NCBI GenBank assembly: GCA_019054805.1
Contig: JAHQIY010000003.1
Coordinates: forward strand, 7,316,001 to 7,380,000
Origin: Brachionus manjavacas
Lineage: Eukaryota; Rotifera; Eurotatoria; Ploima; Brachionidae
Direction of reading: 5' to 3'
Length of the DNA: 64,000 nucleotides
In this document: positions 51,188 to 63,390 of the stretch, piece after piece
How positions within the stretch are numbered: position 1 is the stretch's first letter
How the letters are laid out: each line of letters begins with the position of its first letter
Notes under the pieces: generated by a model
The model's database searches: none
What the model was told of the DNA's origin: nothing
Seen by the model: the letters and a program-made list of their open reading frames with translations, nothing else
Position numbers and translations under genes: made by a program

Positions 51188-51484
51188 CATGCGTTCTTAA
51201 TCAAAAATGTTTTAGCAGGGGCAAGATTCACTTTGGTGCTTGTTCCAAAAGCGTGTCTTAATTTGTGGACGATTGAGACTCATTTTGAGTCCTTTGACTC
51301 AAAAAGAAGAAAACGTAAAAAATAATTGAAGATTTAATTTTTTTTTTAAATGCTTTCAAAAAAATTTTTATGTTTGATTTTTTTAAATTTATTTAATTGA
51401 ATTAATTAATAGAATATCTTTGTAATTATTTTTAATCTAAGTTATAGAATTTAGAAAATAAATTTTCTTTTAAAAAAAATAAAT

Positions 51485-52139
51485 TTTCAGCCAAAATATT
51501 TGTCATTTGTCTTCTGTGTTGACCCAGTATAAAGCCAGTCTTGTTAAACAGTCTCTCAATAGAAGCGCTGGATGCCTAAAATTTTTTTGCTAGTCTAGAA
51601 ATGGTTGGGAAAAGGGTCTGGTATCTTTCCACCACCTCAAAGAATCTAAATGAGAATCACCTTTATCCCTGCTTTTTAAACGGGACTGACGCTGTAGGTC
51701 GAAAAAGTTTTTCAACATTAAATCATACTTAAAAATTTAGTTCAGTTAAACTGTTTTCATCATCGAAAACCAAAAGCTAATCAGAAGATGCTTTATTTTT
51801 TCTTTTTGAACTAGAAATTTCTCTTAGGCTTTCATTTTCATCAATTTCTTCTAGCATTTCCTTTAAGATGCTAATCCAGCATTTTTCATCTTCAGGCCTT
51901 ATCCATGTAGTTCCAAAATCAGGATAATTTATTTTTAAGAATTTTTCGAGTCATTTTTAGTCAAATGACTTGAATCGAGTCTGAGTCGGTCTTTTTTTTT
52001 TGACTTAGAGTCAATTACGACTCAAGTCTTAAGTCAATTTTATCCAGAAAAAATGAATCGACTCAAATCAAAAAAAAATGACTCAAGTTAGACTTGAGTT
52101 GTACTTGACTTGAGTAAAATTTTTGAGACACCACCTCTG
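51485..52139 (-). mobile_element. hAT transposase relic
   Basis: Minus-strand fragments show the hAT C-terminal dimerisation domain: RWWKDT, LFPTISRLAKKILG and ASSASIERLFNKTGFILG. Upstream is an acidic and Lys-rich segment (PDFGTTWIRPEDEKCW, EMLEEIDENESLREISSS). At least two frameshifts and a stop break it. The high-coordinate end (52139) reads CAGAGGTGGTGTCTC on the minus strand, a typical hAT terminus, followed by GACTTGAGTC-rich subterminal repeats. The other end was not found. Confidence 0.85.
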
Positions 52140-53078
52140 GAGGGAATACGGTACATTAAATTGTGTAATTTTACGTAAATAATGTTAAAAAAAATTAATA
52201 AACTGTAATGTTTTTTTTTTTCAAAAATTGCTTGATAAAATTCAAATTTTTTATTAGTTTTTTACTTTTTCCTCTAAAATCCAGTTTTTTTGGCTGCAAG
52301 CGTTTTCGGCCAAACTTACTTAAACTAGAGTAATAGCTGTTTACTATTTTGAATTTTTTTAGTTTAATTTATACTTCTAAAATCTTGATTTTTTCTTTTT
52401 GGATATGCATATTCATCATCATCATCATCAATCGACTACAAACAACTTAGGTTTACAAACATCCATCTTAATTAATTAATGAGCATATTTTTAAAGATAA
52501 ATATTAATAGATTAAGCTTAATTTTTAGATTTCAAAATATTTAAAACACTTATTTTTATCAAACTTGATTAATTTTATGATTCTCATAAGTCATTTTTAT
52601 TCCAAATTTATTTCAAATGATTAAAAAACGATCGTTTTGTGACATTGCATAAAATTAGAACAAAACAGAATGATTATTATCAATCAAATGAAAAAATTAT
52701 AAAAGAAATAAAAATATTTATTAAAAAAAGATCACTGTGAATAAGTCGATTGACGAAGGTAATTTTCATATTTTTGTGAATATTAGATTTTTTTGTTGAA
52801 AAACGTGTGCCTATTTGAGAAAACAATTTCACGACTACTTTAATTGAAAATTTTATTTAAAATTAAAAAAAAAAGATATTTACAAATTTGTGTATCTAAA
52901 ATAAATGTAAAGAAACTCAAATTTTTTGGTCCTACTCAAAATAGATTTGAAATAGATCTGAAATTGAAACTCATTTGAAATTTACTTAAGACGCTCACAT
53001 TTATTGCATACATTTGACGTGATATCACCATAAAGATTAAACGAATGACGAACATTAAAATACTTTTTCGTTGATTCA
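52140..53078. other. Intergenic AT-rich region
   Basis: No gene seen. A short CAT/ATC microsatellite lies near 52417-52430. Confidence 0.5.
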
Positions 53079-53903
53079 TTAATCATTGTCAATTTTGCTT
53101 GGTCTAATTGTAAAAATTTTTCTAACAATAGTGATACTATTGTTAGTCAATAGATTGGTTTGGATCAGAGTCGAATTTGAATCAAAGTCGCTGATTCTAT
53201 GACCAAATTTTGTGAGTGTTTGTGGCAAATTTTGGTTCAATATTTTTGGATGTATTGTTCTGGTGGATTTTGCTAACGAATTAAAATTGTATTCCATGTA
53301 ACCTTTGCGAACTTGGAAAAAATTACCCTGAATTTAATTGTTTATTTTTAAATTTAAAAATACTTTACTTTGTGCATCTATTTTTTCTGACATGCGCAGA
53401 GTAAACGCAATCATTGCAAAGCAAATGAGAAAAAACACTATTGAAAAAATGGTCACCACTCGGACAATAATTTTTTTCTTTTTATCCGAGAGAGTAGATA
53501 ACGAATCATCAGCTTGGGGGATATACGAATCAGAACGATTGCCACCTAAAGTCTCATCATTTACTTTTTGGAAATGCTTATCTCTATCCACATTGTTGAA
53601 CACGAATATCCTGCTCGAAGAAGCTTTTGATTCTCTGCTAGATTGTTTTTTATTTGTTTTCAGGTCTTCTTTTTTCTCATTTATTTCCTGCATATATGAG
53701 TTGTCACTGCCTGTTCCTATGCTATTCAGGACCAATTCTTGTCTTGAATCAAGCTCATAATCATCGTAGCTGGATGCGCTTTTTATTCGTTTTTTGTCTA
53801 ATAATAAACTGTTGCTCTCATGGCTGAACGAGCTTGATAAAAGATCACTTCTCAATAAATTTGGTTTTTCCTTTGGAAAATTGCTCATTTCTGCTTGAAT
53901 CAT
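53079..53903 (-). CDS. Unknown single-pass membrane protein, 2 exons, 262 aa
   Basis: Family not recognised. Exons 53903-53364 and 53327-53079 on the minus strand join in phase across a 36-bp intron. Residues 1-140 are hydrophilic, Ser/Asp/Lys-rich and probably disordered. KKKK at 141-144 precedes one hydrophobic segment (about 145-169, IIVRVVTIFSIVFFLICFAM), suggesting a cytoplasmic N-terminus. The outer C-terminal part (about 90 aa) has potential N-glycosylation sites (NST, NNS) but no cysteines, so no disulphide-bonded domain. Both ATGs at 53903 and 53888 are possible starts. It could be a lineage-specific receptor-like or adhesion protein, but nothing supports a specific function. Confidence 0.7.
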
Positions 53904-56900
53904 TCAGTATTTAATCCATAATGGATAAAAATGTGTTAAATAAGTAAAAAAATTTCTATTTTAAATGAATAAATTTAAAAAAAATTAATTCTAGGAAAAA
54001 AAAATTGACTAAAATTGTTAAAAATTGCAGTTTTGATTTAGAAAAAATAGATTTTTATAAGTGAAAAAAAAATGCCAAAATCCAACTTACTCTCAAGCCA
54101 TTGTTAAGTAACTTCAATTTTTTACATTATTTTGATTTTTATCTTGTACACTCATAAATTGATTCTAAAAAGAATTCAAAGTTCAAATACTTTGATCAGA
54201 TTTATAAAATATTAAACAATTTTTATATTCTAATCAGAATAATTCAAGCAATGTAATCAGGAAAACAATTTTTTTGCTGAATGATAAAAACAATACATTA
54301 ATCTAAAGCAAAAAATAAGTATGTTTTTATTAAAATTTTTTGCCAATTTCCTGTAGAACCCCGGCGTCGTCTTTTGTTTATTAATTTAGTTTTTTTATAA
54401 ACCAAGTAAAAGATTTGCTCAAGATTTATCTTGATTGCAATCAGTGTCCAGAAAATTAAAATTTTTTTTATTGATATCAGTGTCACAATTTGAGGCGCAA
54501 ACAAAAAACAAAAGTATTTTTCCCTATTTTACAATAATTGGAAAACACTTTAAAACAAATCATGAAATGTTTGGATTTTCTATCATGTAAAGCTTTGATG
54601 GATTTTTGAAAACGCAAGTAGCTAAACTTTGATGTTTGCCCAAATTTAAGTGACTATTTTTTATCGAAATTTATACACAATTTTATAATCAAAAATAATT
54701 ACAAATCAGAATTATTTCTCCTGTTGTTTTTCTTAATTATATCTTAGAGCTACATTTAGTCGAAAAAGTACCCAGAAGATAATGTTTGCGTCTAAAACTG
54801 ATTAATTGCAATTATTATCATTTTTGTAAGAAAATTTGGCCTGTAGATCTAAAATTGTTGAACAACATTTTCTAAAATATACAAAGAAAAAATTTTCGGA
54901 AAATAAAAATAAATTTTTTACAATTAAATTAGTTTCCGAGAGTGCTCTTGAGAAAATTTCTCCAATTTTTTCTAAGAGAATTCTTATCTTTAGACTTCTG
55001 CAAAAAATAAGAAAAGATCTAGAGTTTGATCATTGAAATTCAAAATTACCAACTTCCTAATTGAATATTATTTTTTGCTGTACACATCGAGGAACTTATG
55101 TGACAGTATTTGGCTTTAAAATTAAAAAGAAGAAATGTTTGATTTTGATGACACCCAAGTCAAACAGAATTATTGATTGAAAGCCTGAATGAAGTTCAAA
55201 ATAAATATTGAAATAGTTCAATTATAAGTTGATGCTTTTCAATTTGGGAAACTAATTGACAAGAGGATTTTTCGAAAAATAAGCAACAAAAGCAATTCCT
55301 AGAAACTTTAATTATCAGTTAAAATTATCTTGATTTAAAATGATAAATATTGAATTTCAGCTTAATTAGACATGGGATTTCTTAAGCAGCTCTCAAACTA
55401 TTTTATAAGCAACAAAATAAAACTATAAATTTTCAGTCTATCAAACATTATTCCCCATTGAATTCTTCAAAAGGTTACGGGTCCTCTAAGTAAAACTATC
55501 AATCAATAGACATATTGTGAAAATAAATAAAATTTGAGAGAAATTCTTAACTTATTGCGCTCATTAATCAAATTAAAATAAATTTCTTTATTTAAGAGCA
55601 ACATTTTCTTCTAGCATATGGGATGATTAAATTTTGGCTAAAAATAAATCTTTTTAACCCGCTAAGCGGAGAGGTTTTTGTCTTGTGGGACTGGCTTTTC
55701 ATTCTTAAAGGGATCAAGTGTTCATGAACCTGAAAATGTCATGAGAGCTGAAACGATTGAGTACTGGAAAAGAAAAAATGGCAAGCTTCATTGAAATGAA
55801 CATGAAATAATTTGCTTACAAATCGAAAGAGAAAAACAGTGCTAATAATTTATTTGCAATCATAAAAAATATTTGAATCTTACATCCGGCTTTATTGATT
55901 TGAATAATCATAATAGAGAATTATAATATTACTAAATTAAGTGCCAAATGAGTGCTTTATGTGTTTAAACTCGGGAGACACTGAGATGAAATTTAGAGAA
56001 AATTATGAATTCATGTGCCATTTATGCCAAGTCAAAATCAATATTTTATATCAATATTTTATAAGATAAGATAACCTTTTTGCAAACGGATGCACAAGGA
56101 TAACTGCGTCAAATATAATTCAATTGATTTGGCATTGAGTAAATTTAGGCTACGTGAAAATCAGAAGCTTTCATTTGTCTGCTAATTAAATTTTACCCAA
56201 ATATTTACTCTATTTGATTTATGAAAATATTTTTCTTTTATATCCTAAGTTAATTAAATATTTGAAAGATTAGCAATTGTTTTTCTCTAAAGTTTTTACC
56301 ATCATAAAACTTAGCTGATATTCAGTCTAAAAATTTATCTACTAAAATTAAGGAAAAGTTATAGGCAATTATTTTTATTTTTTTAAAAATATTTAATCAC
56401 TCTACATAATGGTATAATTGAGAATTAATTAATTAATTCTTTATTTATTTTTTAATTTTTTAAATGAAGTCAAAACTCTTGAGCTCGTAAAAGGATGTCT
56501 TGTTTATATTTTTCAAAACTCTAATATGCTGCATTAAAAAAATAAAGTGTTTTTTATAAGAAAACAATATGTCATTTTTAAAAACTAAAAATTTTTCAAA
56601 ATAAATTCAATTTGTTCTACTTTAACAAATATTTTCGATTAATTTTTACTCTAAAGGATTCCTTTTAATTATTAAATCAAATGATTTATTATTGGAAAAT
56701 GGCAAAATCTCGGAGTTATTGTTATTTTACTTATTTTATGTGACTGATTTGTTAGTTTTAAAGTAGAAAATTTCTACTAAAAAAATTTAATGTTACTTCA
56801 AAAAATTATCATTTAAACGCTTTTAAAAAATAAATTTTTACTAATTTAATAAGTTGACTTTAAAATATAATAAAAGAATAAATAAAATTTGATGCTCTTC

Positions 56901-59900
56901 TTACATCATTCTTTCCATATTCAAAAATTTTAATCGAAATTTAAAAATTATCCTCAAGAGCGGATAATAATTAATTTTCGCTTAATTTTGATAAAACTCT
57001 TAACAAATTAATTGTTAATCTTTTTTTGTTCATTTATGAATTTTTTCGACATTCACTTAAATATATTTAGAAAACCATTTTGATATTTTTCGAAAATAAA
57101 TTATTTTAAATGTCTTAAAATTTAATCATGTAGCTGAAAGGAAAGTTTGAGTCTTCATTCTAACTGGCAAAAAATATATAAAGATTAAAAAATTAATTTT
57201 CAAATTTTTAAAAGCTAAAAGATTAAAACAGATTAAAAAATATAGTAAACGGACCAGCATTTTATAAATATTTATTAAGTTTAAGATGACGATATAGAAA
57301 AGAAATCTAACTCCCTAAAAATAATAATAAAATTTAACTGAATCAATCACTGAAATCAACTGTGATCTACTGTCTCATTAATTGCTACAGTACCCACCAC
57401 GTCAATAAAATTTTAAAAAATGTCTCCTTAGGACTCAGTGGGTCCATAGTACAAACTTAATGTATTTTCTAATCACTAATTTTAAATTCAAACAAACTAC
57501 TGTTTCAATAACTAAAAAAAATATCTATTATGATAATTGACACAAAATTCAAGTTTGATTTAAAATTGACAGTTTATTCAAAGTTATTTTAAGTACCAAT
57601 GACATTAAATAAAAGAAATATTTACTAAAAATTTAAAAACTTAAATGAGAGTTTATATTTGTTAATATCTCATGCAATAAAACCAGGAAAAGACAATTAA
57701 ACAATCACATTAACCCATTGGAAATGTCTTAAATTCGAAATGAATTATAAAAAATATTTAATTCTATCGATCGTATTAATTTAATGTGAATTAATCGGCT
57801 TGATTCATTATATTTAAATAACATCATGGTTTATTTATAATTTTACCAAAAAATATAAAGCCTCTGATTTTAAAATTGAATAATTAAATAAAATCCAGGC
57901 TTTTCTAAAAATTTTGTTATCAAAATTCCACCAAATGCTTGAATGTTTAAAAGTTTTGTATTTTGTATTTTTTCAAAAACGATTAATTAATAAAAAATAA
58001 TGAAATCAACAATCTTCCATCAGGCTATATTTACATATTTTTTTAAATAGGCTTATTTGATTAGATAAAATGTATTAATAATGCGAATCTCATTTACTTG
58101 TGTAAATCTGTATAAAAAATTGACAGACTAGTTTGACGATTATTTTGAAAAAAACAAGATTGTTTTTTATCATGCAAGAGTCATCTTGAAAGATGAATAA
58201 TTTAATTTATCTCTTCATAAGTAATATTTTCATTTAATTCTAATTTATTATCTGACTCTTTTTTCAATTCAAGTTATTAAAAGGAATCTAAAAATAATTG
58301 TTCTAAAAAAATGAAAATAAATAATTTTTATTCTTTAAAGAAAGAATCTTTTTTAATTATTATAAAATATAAAAGAAAATTTTATAATTTGAAAATTCAA
58401 GTAATTTTTTTGAAGATCAGGAAAACTATAGGTATTTTATTTAAGCAATCAAAACAAAAAATAAATTAATATTTTATTAAAATGAATTCAAATACTTTTA
58501 AAAAGAGAAAATTTTTTTAAAATAAAATAATATTATCTATGATTACAGTATAGATTATTTTATTTGTTGAAGTATTCTTTTTCTAAGTTTGTTTAATAAA
58601 TTAGGATCTATAAACTTGAATAATTATGTTCCCTTTAAAAATAAAAAAAAAGCAAAAATTTATTTGATGATGAAAATCATTTAATGAAAATAATCAAGCA
58701 TAATAATTAATGTATTAATTGCTTTTAAACAAAAAATCAATCATATTTGAATTCTAAATTTTTTTGAAAATATTAAAACTGACATTCTCAGCGACCAAAA
58801 CATTTTGATAGAACTTCACTTTGAATATTATTATCCTTCCAGATTTTAAATAGAAATTATTTGGAAAATTTATTTAAAAATAAAAAATTCTAAAAAATAT
58901 TGAATAATTTTTAATTAAAATTTAAATTCTAGATTAATTTGGCTCGAAATTCAAACCCAAATTAAAAAATATATAAACCTATAATACAAGGATCAAAAAC
59001 CACTATTTGACTACTAAATATTAGGCTGTGTAAAAAAAATAAAAATTTAAAAAGTGATTTTTAGATTTGAAAACTGAATAAGGCACTTCGTTGCTAATCA
59101 GGCCTTTCATAATTTTTCTTTTATACAAAAAATAAATGGTTTAAAATTTCAAAAATAATTTGTTTAATTTTTTTTTTTTATTAATTTTAACATTGCCTTC
59201 TACGTGTTGGTTTATAATGTTTTTCTTGATTAAAATGATTATAACAAAAGTTAATTTTTGTCAAATATGAATTTGAATTATGAAATTCAAAATTTAATCT
59301 TTTCATAATTATGACCGGTTCTTTTTTAGTGTCAATAGAAAAACGATTCGTTAAAATTTTCTTATTTAGAGCAAAGTAAAATTTTTGATAAAATTTCAAA
59401 ATTTCAAAAATGCTCAAAATATTTTTAATGCGTAATTTCATCATTTGTTCTCCAATGTTTTGTAAAATATTAAAAGAAAAAAAATCTATTTATAATAATA
59501 ATAATAATAATATTTATTTTTTAATAATTTAATAAGAATTCTTTAAGAATTGATCTACAACAACTAGCTATGTAGATGTTAATTAGTTAAAATTCAAAAA
59601 CTTTAAATTAATTATCATCTTAAAATAAAATATGAAAATAAAAACGATTTTTGTACCCGTCAATTTTATTTTTAAGCTTTGTTTATTTTTCATGATTTTG
59701 AAAAAGCCATAAAATTTTAATTTCTGAATTCCAAAGTATATCAATTTTTATTTAATTTTTTAGAAAACAATTAACAAGAATTAATAATTATAAAAATCGA
59801 TAAAATAAGTTTATTTTCATAGTTTATTTTTATTGTTTTTTTAATCGATTAAATTAAAAAAAATTTCCTCTTTTCAAGCTTTAGTTGCTGTCGATAGGGA

Positions 59901-60295
59901 AATTAAAAGAAAAAAAATTTGAATTAAATTTTTATTAAATACTGAATCGAAAAAAATAAAATGAAATATTACTCATAAAATGTTTCGTCAATGTCAATCA
60001 AGAAACAAGTGGACATATGGAAATAATAAAGTCTTTGAATTTCTGAGCTTCAAAACAAAAATTTTCAAATAAAAATCGATTTATGTAAAGGAGAATGCAT
60101 TGTTTTTGCATACATTATCCGCCTTTAAAAAAATACGCGGCTATGTGTCGACTCAAAACCAAATAAAATAACTCTTTTTTGGTCACTTTCTTAGAGAAAA
60201 AAAATTTCAATAACTTTCATCAAATCTTAAAAATTAAACGATTGAGAAAAAAATTCAAAAAAAGAAAAAATTTCAACTCTAAAGTCTAATCAAAA
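53904..60295. other. Gene-poor AT-rich region of 6.4 kb
   Basis: No protein family, RNA gene or transposon was recognised on either strand. Short open frames (for example near 54836 and 59187-59444) are Lys/Asn/Phe-rich and composition driven. A TAA/ATA microsatellite lies at about 59492-59512. The region could hold regulatory DNA for the flanking minus-strand genes. Confidence 0.55.
59492..59512 (+). repeat. ATA microsatellite
   Basis: About seven tandem ATA units in AT-rich DNA. Confidence 0.8.
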
Positions 60296-61603
60296 TTAGC
60301 TTATGATCGAATAATTTTGGTAATAAGCTAGATTGACTTGAGGAGCAGTTGCAACCGGATTACTGTCAGAATTTAGCAAATAACGATTCGAACTTTTCTG
60401 GTAAAACAGCTGCGGTGACTGGTTTGTTGGCATGGACATACTGTTTGAATAACTAGCCACTCTAGGCTGCTGTAAATTTAGGTTAAAAACCGGTGAGTCA
60501 AACCCGCCGCTATAAGCCGGATAGTTTTTCTCAAAAGAGACATTTAGGCAATTTTCCGAAGTAGAGCTGTAACTGGACGGCTTGGAGTTGGCGTCACTTA
60601 TTCCCCTGCTATCATTGTTCACAACTATAACATTTGACTGATTTGTAGGGAATACGCGAAAAGACTGAGCAATACGATAGTTGTGAAGGCTGGCTGGCGA
60701 GTTCTGATTCACATATTGTCCATAGTAACTTCCATTCGGGTTCTGTGAAACCGAGTTGGTTGGCGGCGGACTTGTAAAAACCGACTGTTGACCATACTGA
60801 CCATACATTGGACTCTGATAGTTTCCTGAATAGTATCTCGGAAAGTACTGTGAATGCAAGATGTTCTGATTCTTGGAATAGTAGTCCACGTATGAACCAT
60901 TCATTTGGCTGGCCTTTACCGGGGTTGAGCATGGCATTTGTTTTTTAGCAGGCTGAGGCTGTGGACATCCGATGTGCTCGTGGGGACGGTTTGGTGTTTT
61001 GTTGCTTTTGAAATTGGGGTTGTAGACCTTAGATGGCACATAGCCGGGAATTTCACCCGGAGAAAAAAACTGATGTTTGGCTCCCTTTACGTGCTAAAAA
61101 AAAAAGTTATTTTTTTTTAAAGTGACAAAAGCTTGACTTGCCATCACTAATTGTATCTGTCCGGTCATGTAAGCATTGCATTTGGCACAGTAAAAGCCGA
61201 ATTTTTCAAATTTTCCGACTCGTTTTGTCTCCGGTATTAGGTAAATTTTGGCATTGATTTTGTGCGACTCGGCCAATGCAAAATTATGAATGTCAACTTT
61301 GCAGTGGAAATTTTCTAGAAAAACTTGAAGAAAAATTTTTTTCCCAAATTTACTTTTTAGCTTATCTTCCTGATTGTTGTTTTCGTCTATGGAAAGCTTG
61401 CTGTCCGAAGAGCAAAATGAATTATCAGTTGGCTGAAGGTTTTTTTTGTCCATTTGCTTGTGCTTTTGGCTTATCAAGTGAACATCGAACTGGGTCTGAC
61501 TGTTGCAATAAATGTCACACACTCGGCAGTGCCAGTCGGAATTTTTAATTCTGTAATTCTTAATTGGCTTAGCTGATTTCTGCTGGTCATCTGGCACGGG
61601 CAT
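60296..61603 (-). CDS. U1-type (matrin/JAZ) C2H2 zinc-finger protein, 2 exons, 419 aa
   Basis: Probable RNA- or dsRNA-binding zinc-finger protein of the U1/JAZ class (ZNF385/ZMAT-like); not assignable to one orthologue. Exon 1 is 61603-61142 and exon 2 is 61093-60296. Finger 1: Cys26, Cys29, His42, His48. Finger 2: Cys139, Cys142, His155, His161; both have CxxC-x12-H-x5-H spacing. Finger 2 is completed only by splicing at a GC-AG intron (ATG|GCAAGTC ... TTTTAG|CAC). Between them is a Lys/Asn linker and a segment with FHCKVDIHNFALAESHK, which may be a decayed finger. The C-terminal 240 residues are Tyr/Ser/Asn/Gln/Pro-rich, prion-like and disordered, as in many RNA-granule proteins. Codons here are notably less AT-rich than the surroundings. 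Confidence 0.88.
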
Positions 61604-62845
61604 TTCAAATACAATGTAATTGTAAATAAAGTAGGAAAAAATTCCAAAGCCTAAAAATTAATTTTCAAAAATGGGACTGATGGTTTAGAAAAATGTTGGC
61701 TTTGAGCGTCAATTATATGAGGGTTTTGAAACCGTGCTTCTAACAACGTGGCCTCCTATTCGCTTAATCTCAATGTCATTGCTTTCTTAATTCAAAAAAC
61801 ACTGTAGATTTGGTATATCTTTATAGTGTTCGAGTCGTTCTAACGACGGCTCTAATTTTGAAACCTACGCTTTTTTTTAAAACCACAGAAATTGAATTTT
61901 TCTCTTAAATTTTCATTCAAAATTTAATATTTGAAATTATTGAAATTTTGTTTTCCATCTCGTGTTTTTAGCTTTTAACGCCTTCGCTTTTTTTCAAATA
62001 AATTGGATCCTACTTGAAGCAAAAAGGGTACTAGTAAATCTTCTAAGCCGAAATAAACACCCTGATAGCCAAATCTATCCAACTTATTTGTACATGATAA
62101 CTTTTGAAAAATTTGACCATTTAATTTAGAAAATATTGATTCTTTAAATATTAAACTTTTATAAATAAATTTGAAGCAATATTTGATGCTTAAAATTCAA
62201 ATTTTTAAGTCAAATTTTGATACAGAACAGCAAGATATTACGTTTATTTGATTAATTTATTTTGATTCATCCTTTTTATTAAAAATTTTAATTTAAAATC
62301 GATTAAACTGTTTCCAAATCTTGAAATTATTTATTTTTGTTAATAAGTACACTCCTTATTTTTATTCAAAAAATTTTATTTATTTCTAAAAGTCAATTGT
62401 TTTAATTATTTTAGTTTAACAATGTTTTAGCTAAAGCTTTTTAGTAAAATTTGATCAAACTTTTTAAAAAATGTTCAAGATTTTTATTTTTATCTGTATC
62501 TTTATTGCATATTAATGCCAAACTAAAATTCATTAACGTTAATAATCACATTTAAATCACTCTCTGTGCGATTTAAATGTGTGTTATTAAGATTTCATTT
62601 TAAAACTTTTATGATTCATGTATTGGAGTTTTTTCCTTTGAAACTATACAATTTTTATAAACTACTGATTAATTCTTTCAATTTGCATTAATTTTTTTTT
62701 TTGGAATTGATTAAAGAATTAGCACTTTTAGGCTTCTAAATCTTAAATTGATTATAAATAATAATTTTTTTAATTAATCATAACTACTTTATCTGTTAAG
62801 AGATGATTTTTTTTTCGTTCATAAAGTTAATCAGTAGGAAGAAAA
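61604..62845. other. Intergenic region with a hairpin
   Basis: AT-rich with a slightly GC-richer patch at 61680-61870 that showed no coding or RNA signature. A perfect 12-bp inverted repeat lies at 62547-62558 / 62570-62581. Confidence 0.5.
62547..62581. repeat. Perfect 12-bp inverted repeat
   Basis: CACATTTAAATC and GATTTAAATGTG separated by 11 bases, with weaker matching continuing outside. It could be a short MITE core or hairpin. Confidence 0.7.
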
Positions 62846-62859
62846 TTGAAAGGTATTAG

Positions 62860-63390
62860 TATTAAAATTTTCTATTTAAAAAAAAAATATCTAATTATTC
62901 AGAATACAGCAGTAAGATCTATCCTTAAGTTAAAATATGATACTCCCTCCAACATCGTGCAACATGAAGCTTTTAATAAACTAAAATTACTAACAGTCTC
63001 GAATCGTCTTTTTGAGTTGAGCGAGAAATATGTTGGGACAGGACTGAGTCATTCTATTCCATTGGTTGAAAGACTGGTGAAAGAATACAAAGAAGGTTTC
63101 GAATCAAGATATATTGAATACCCAACTCCATTGTGTAATTGCTACCTTACTATTTCTTCTTTTTTTCCTGAAACTTGAACTATTTAAACATGTGCCACAT
63201 GAAACAATCTTTTCCAATTTATGTCTTTTCAACTTTAATTTTTTTTAGCTTATTTACTCTATTTTGATTCTTTTTTTTGTCTAATTTTATTAACTTTAAT
63301 TTTATTTTTATTTTATTTTTTTATTTTATTTTTAATTTATTCTGAAGGAGCTTTAGCTCGGTACAGAAAACAAATAAATAAACTAAATAA
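62860..63390 (+). mobile_element. LINE 3' end: RT C-terminus, 3' UTR and tail
   Basis: The open frame IIQNTAVRSILKLKYDTPSN ... LKLLTVSNRLFELSEKY is the C-terminal domain downstream of LINE reverse transcriptase, comparable with the end of element A (RIQTIQNVSIKSIYKF..DTPTNLL). The stop near 63176 is followed by a T-rich 3' UTR and the terminus TCTGAAGGAGCTTTAGCTCG plus an AAATAAATAAAC tail. It is 5'-truncated to about 530 bp, as is usual for LINE insertions. Confidence 0.85.

Noticed and set aside
53338-53760. Plus-strand 140-codon open frame
   Set aside because: It is the antisense of the unknown membrane-protein exon; splice phase and the transmembrane pattern support the minus strand.
59187-59444. 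85-codon minus-strand frame in the gene-poor region
   Set aside because: Lys/Asn/Phe/Ile-biased with no domain, no nearby exons and no recognisable start context.
61094-61141. GT donor (GTCAAG) a few bases downstream for the zinc-finger gene
   Set aside because: It leaves the wrong phase and destroys the second zinc finger; the GC donor gives exact finger spacing.
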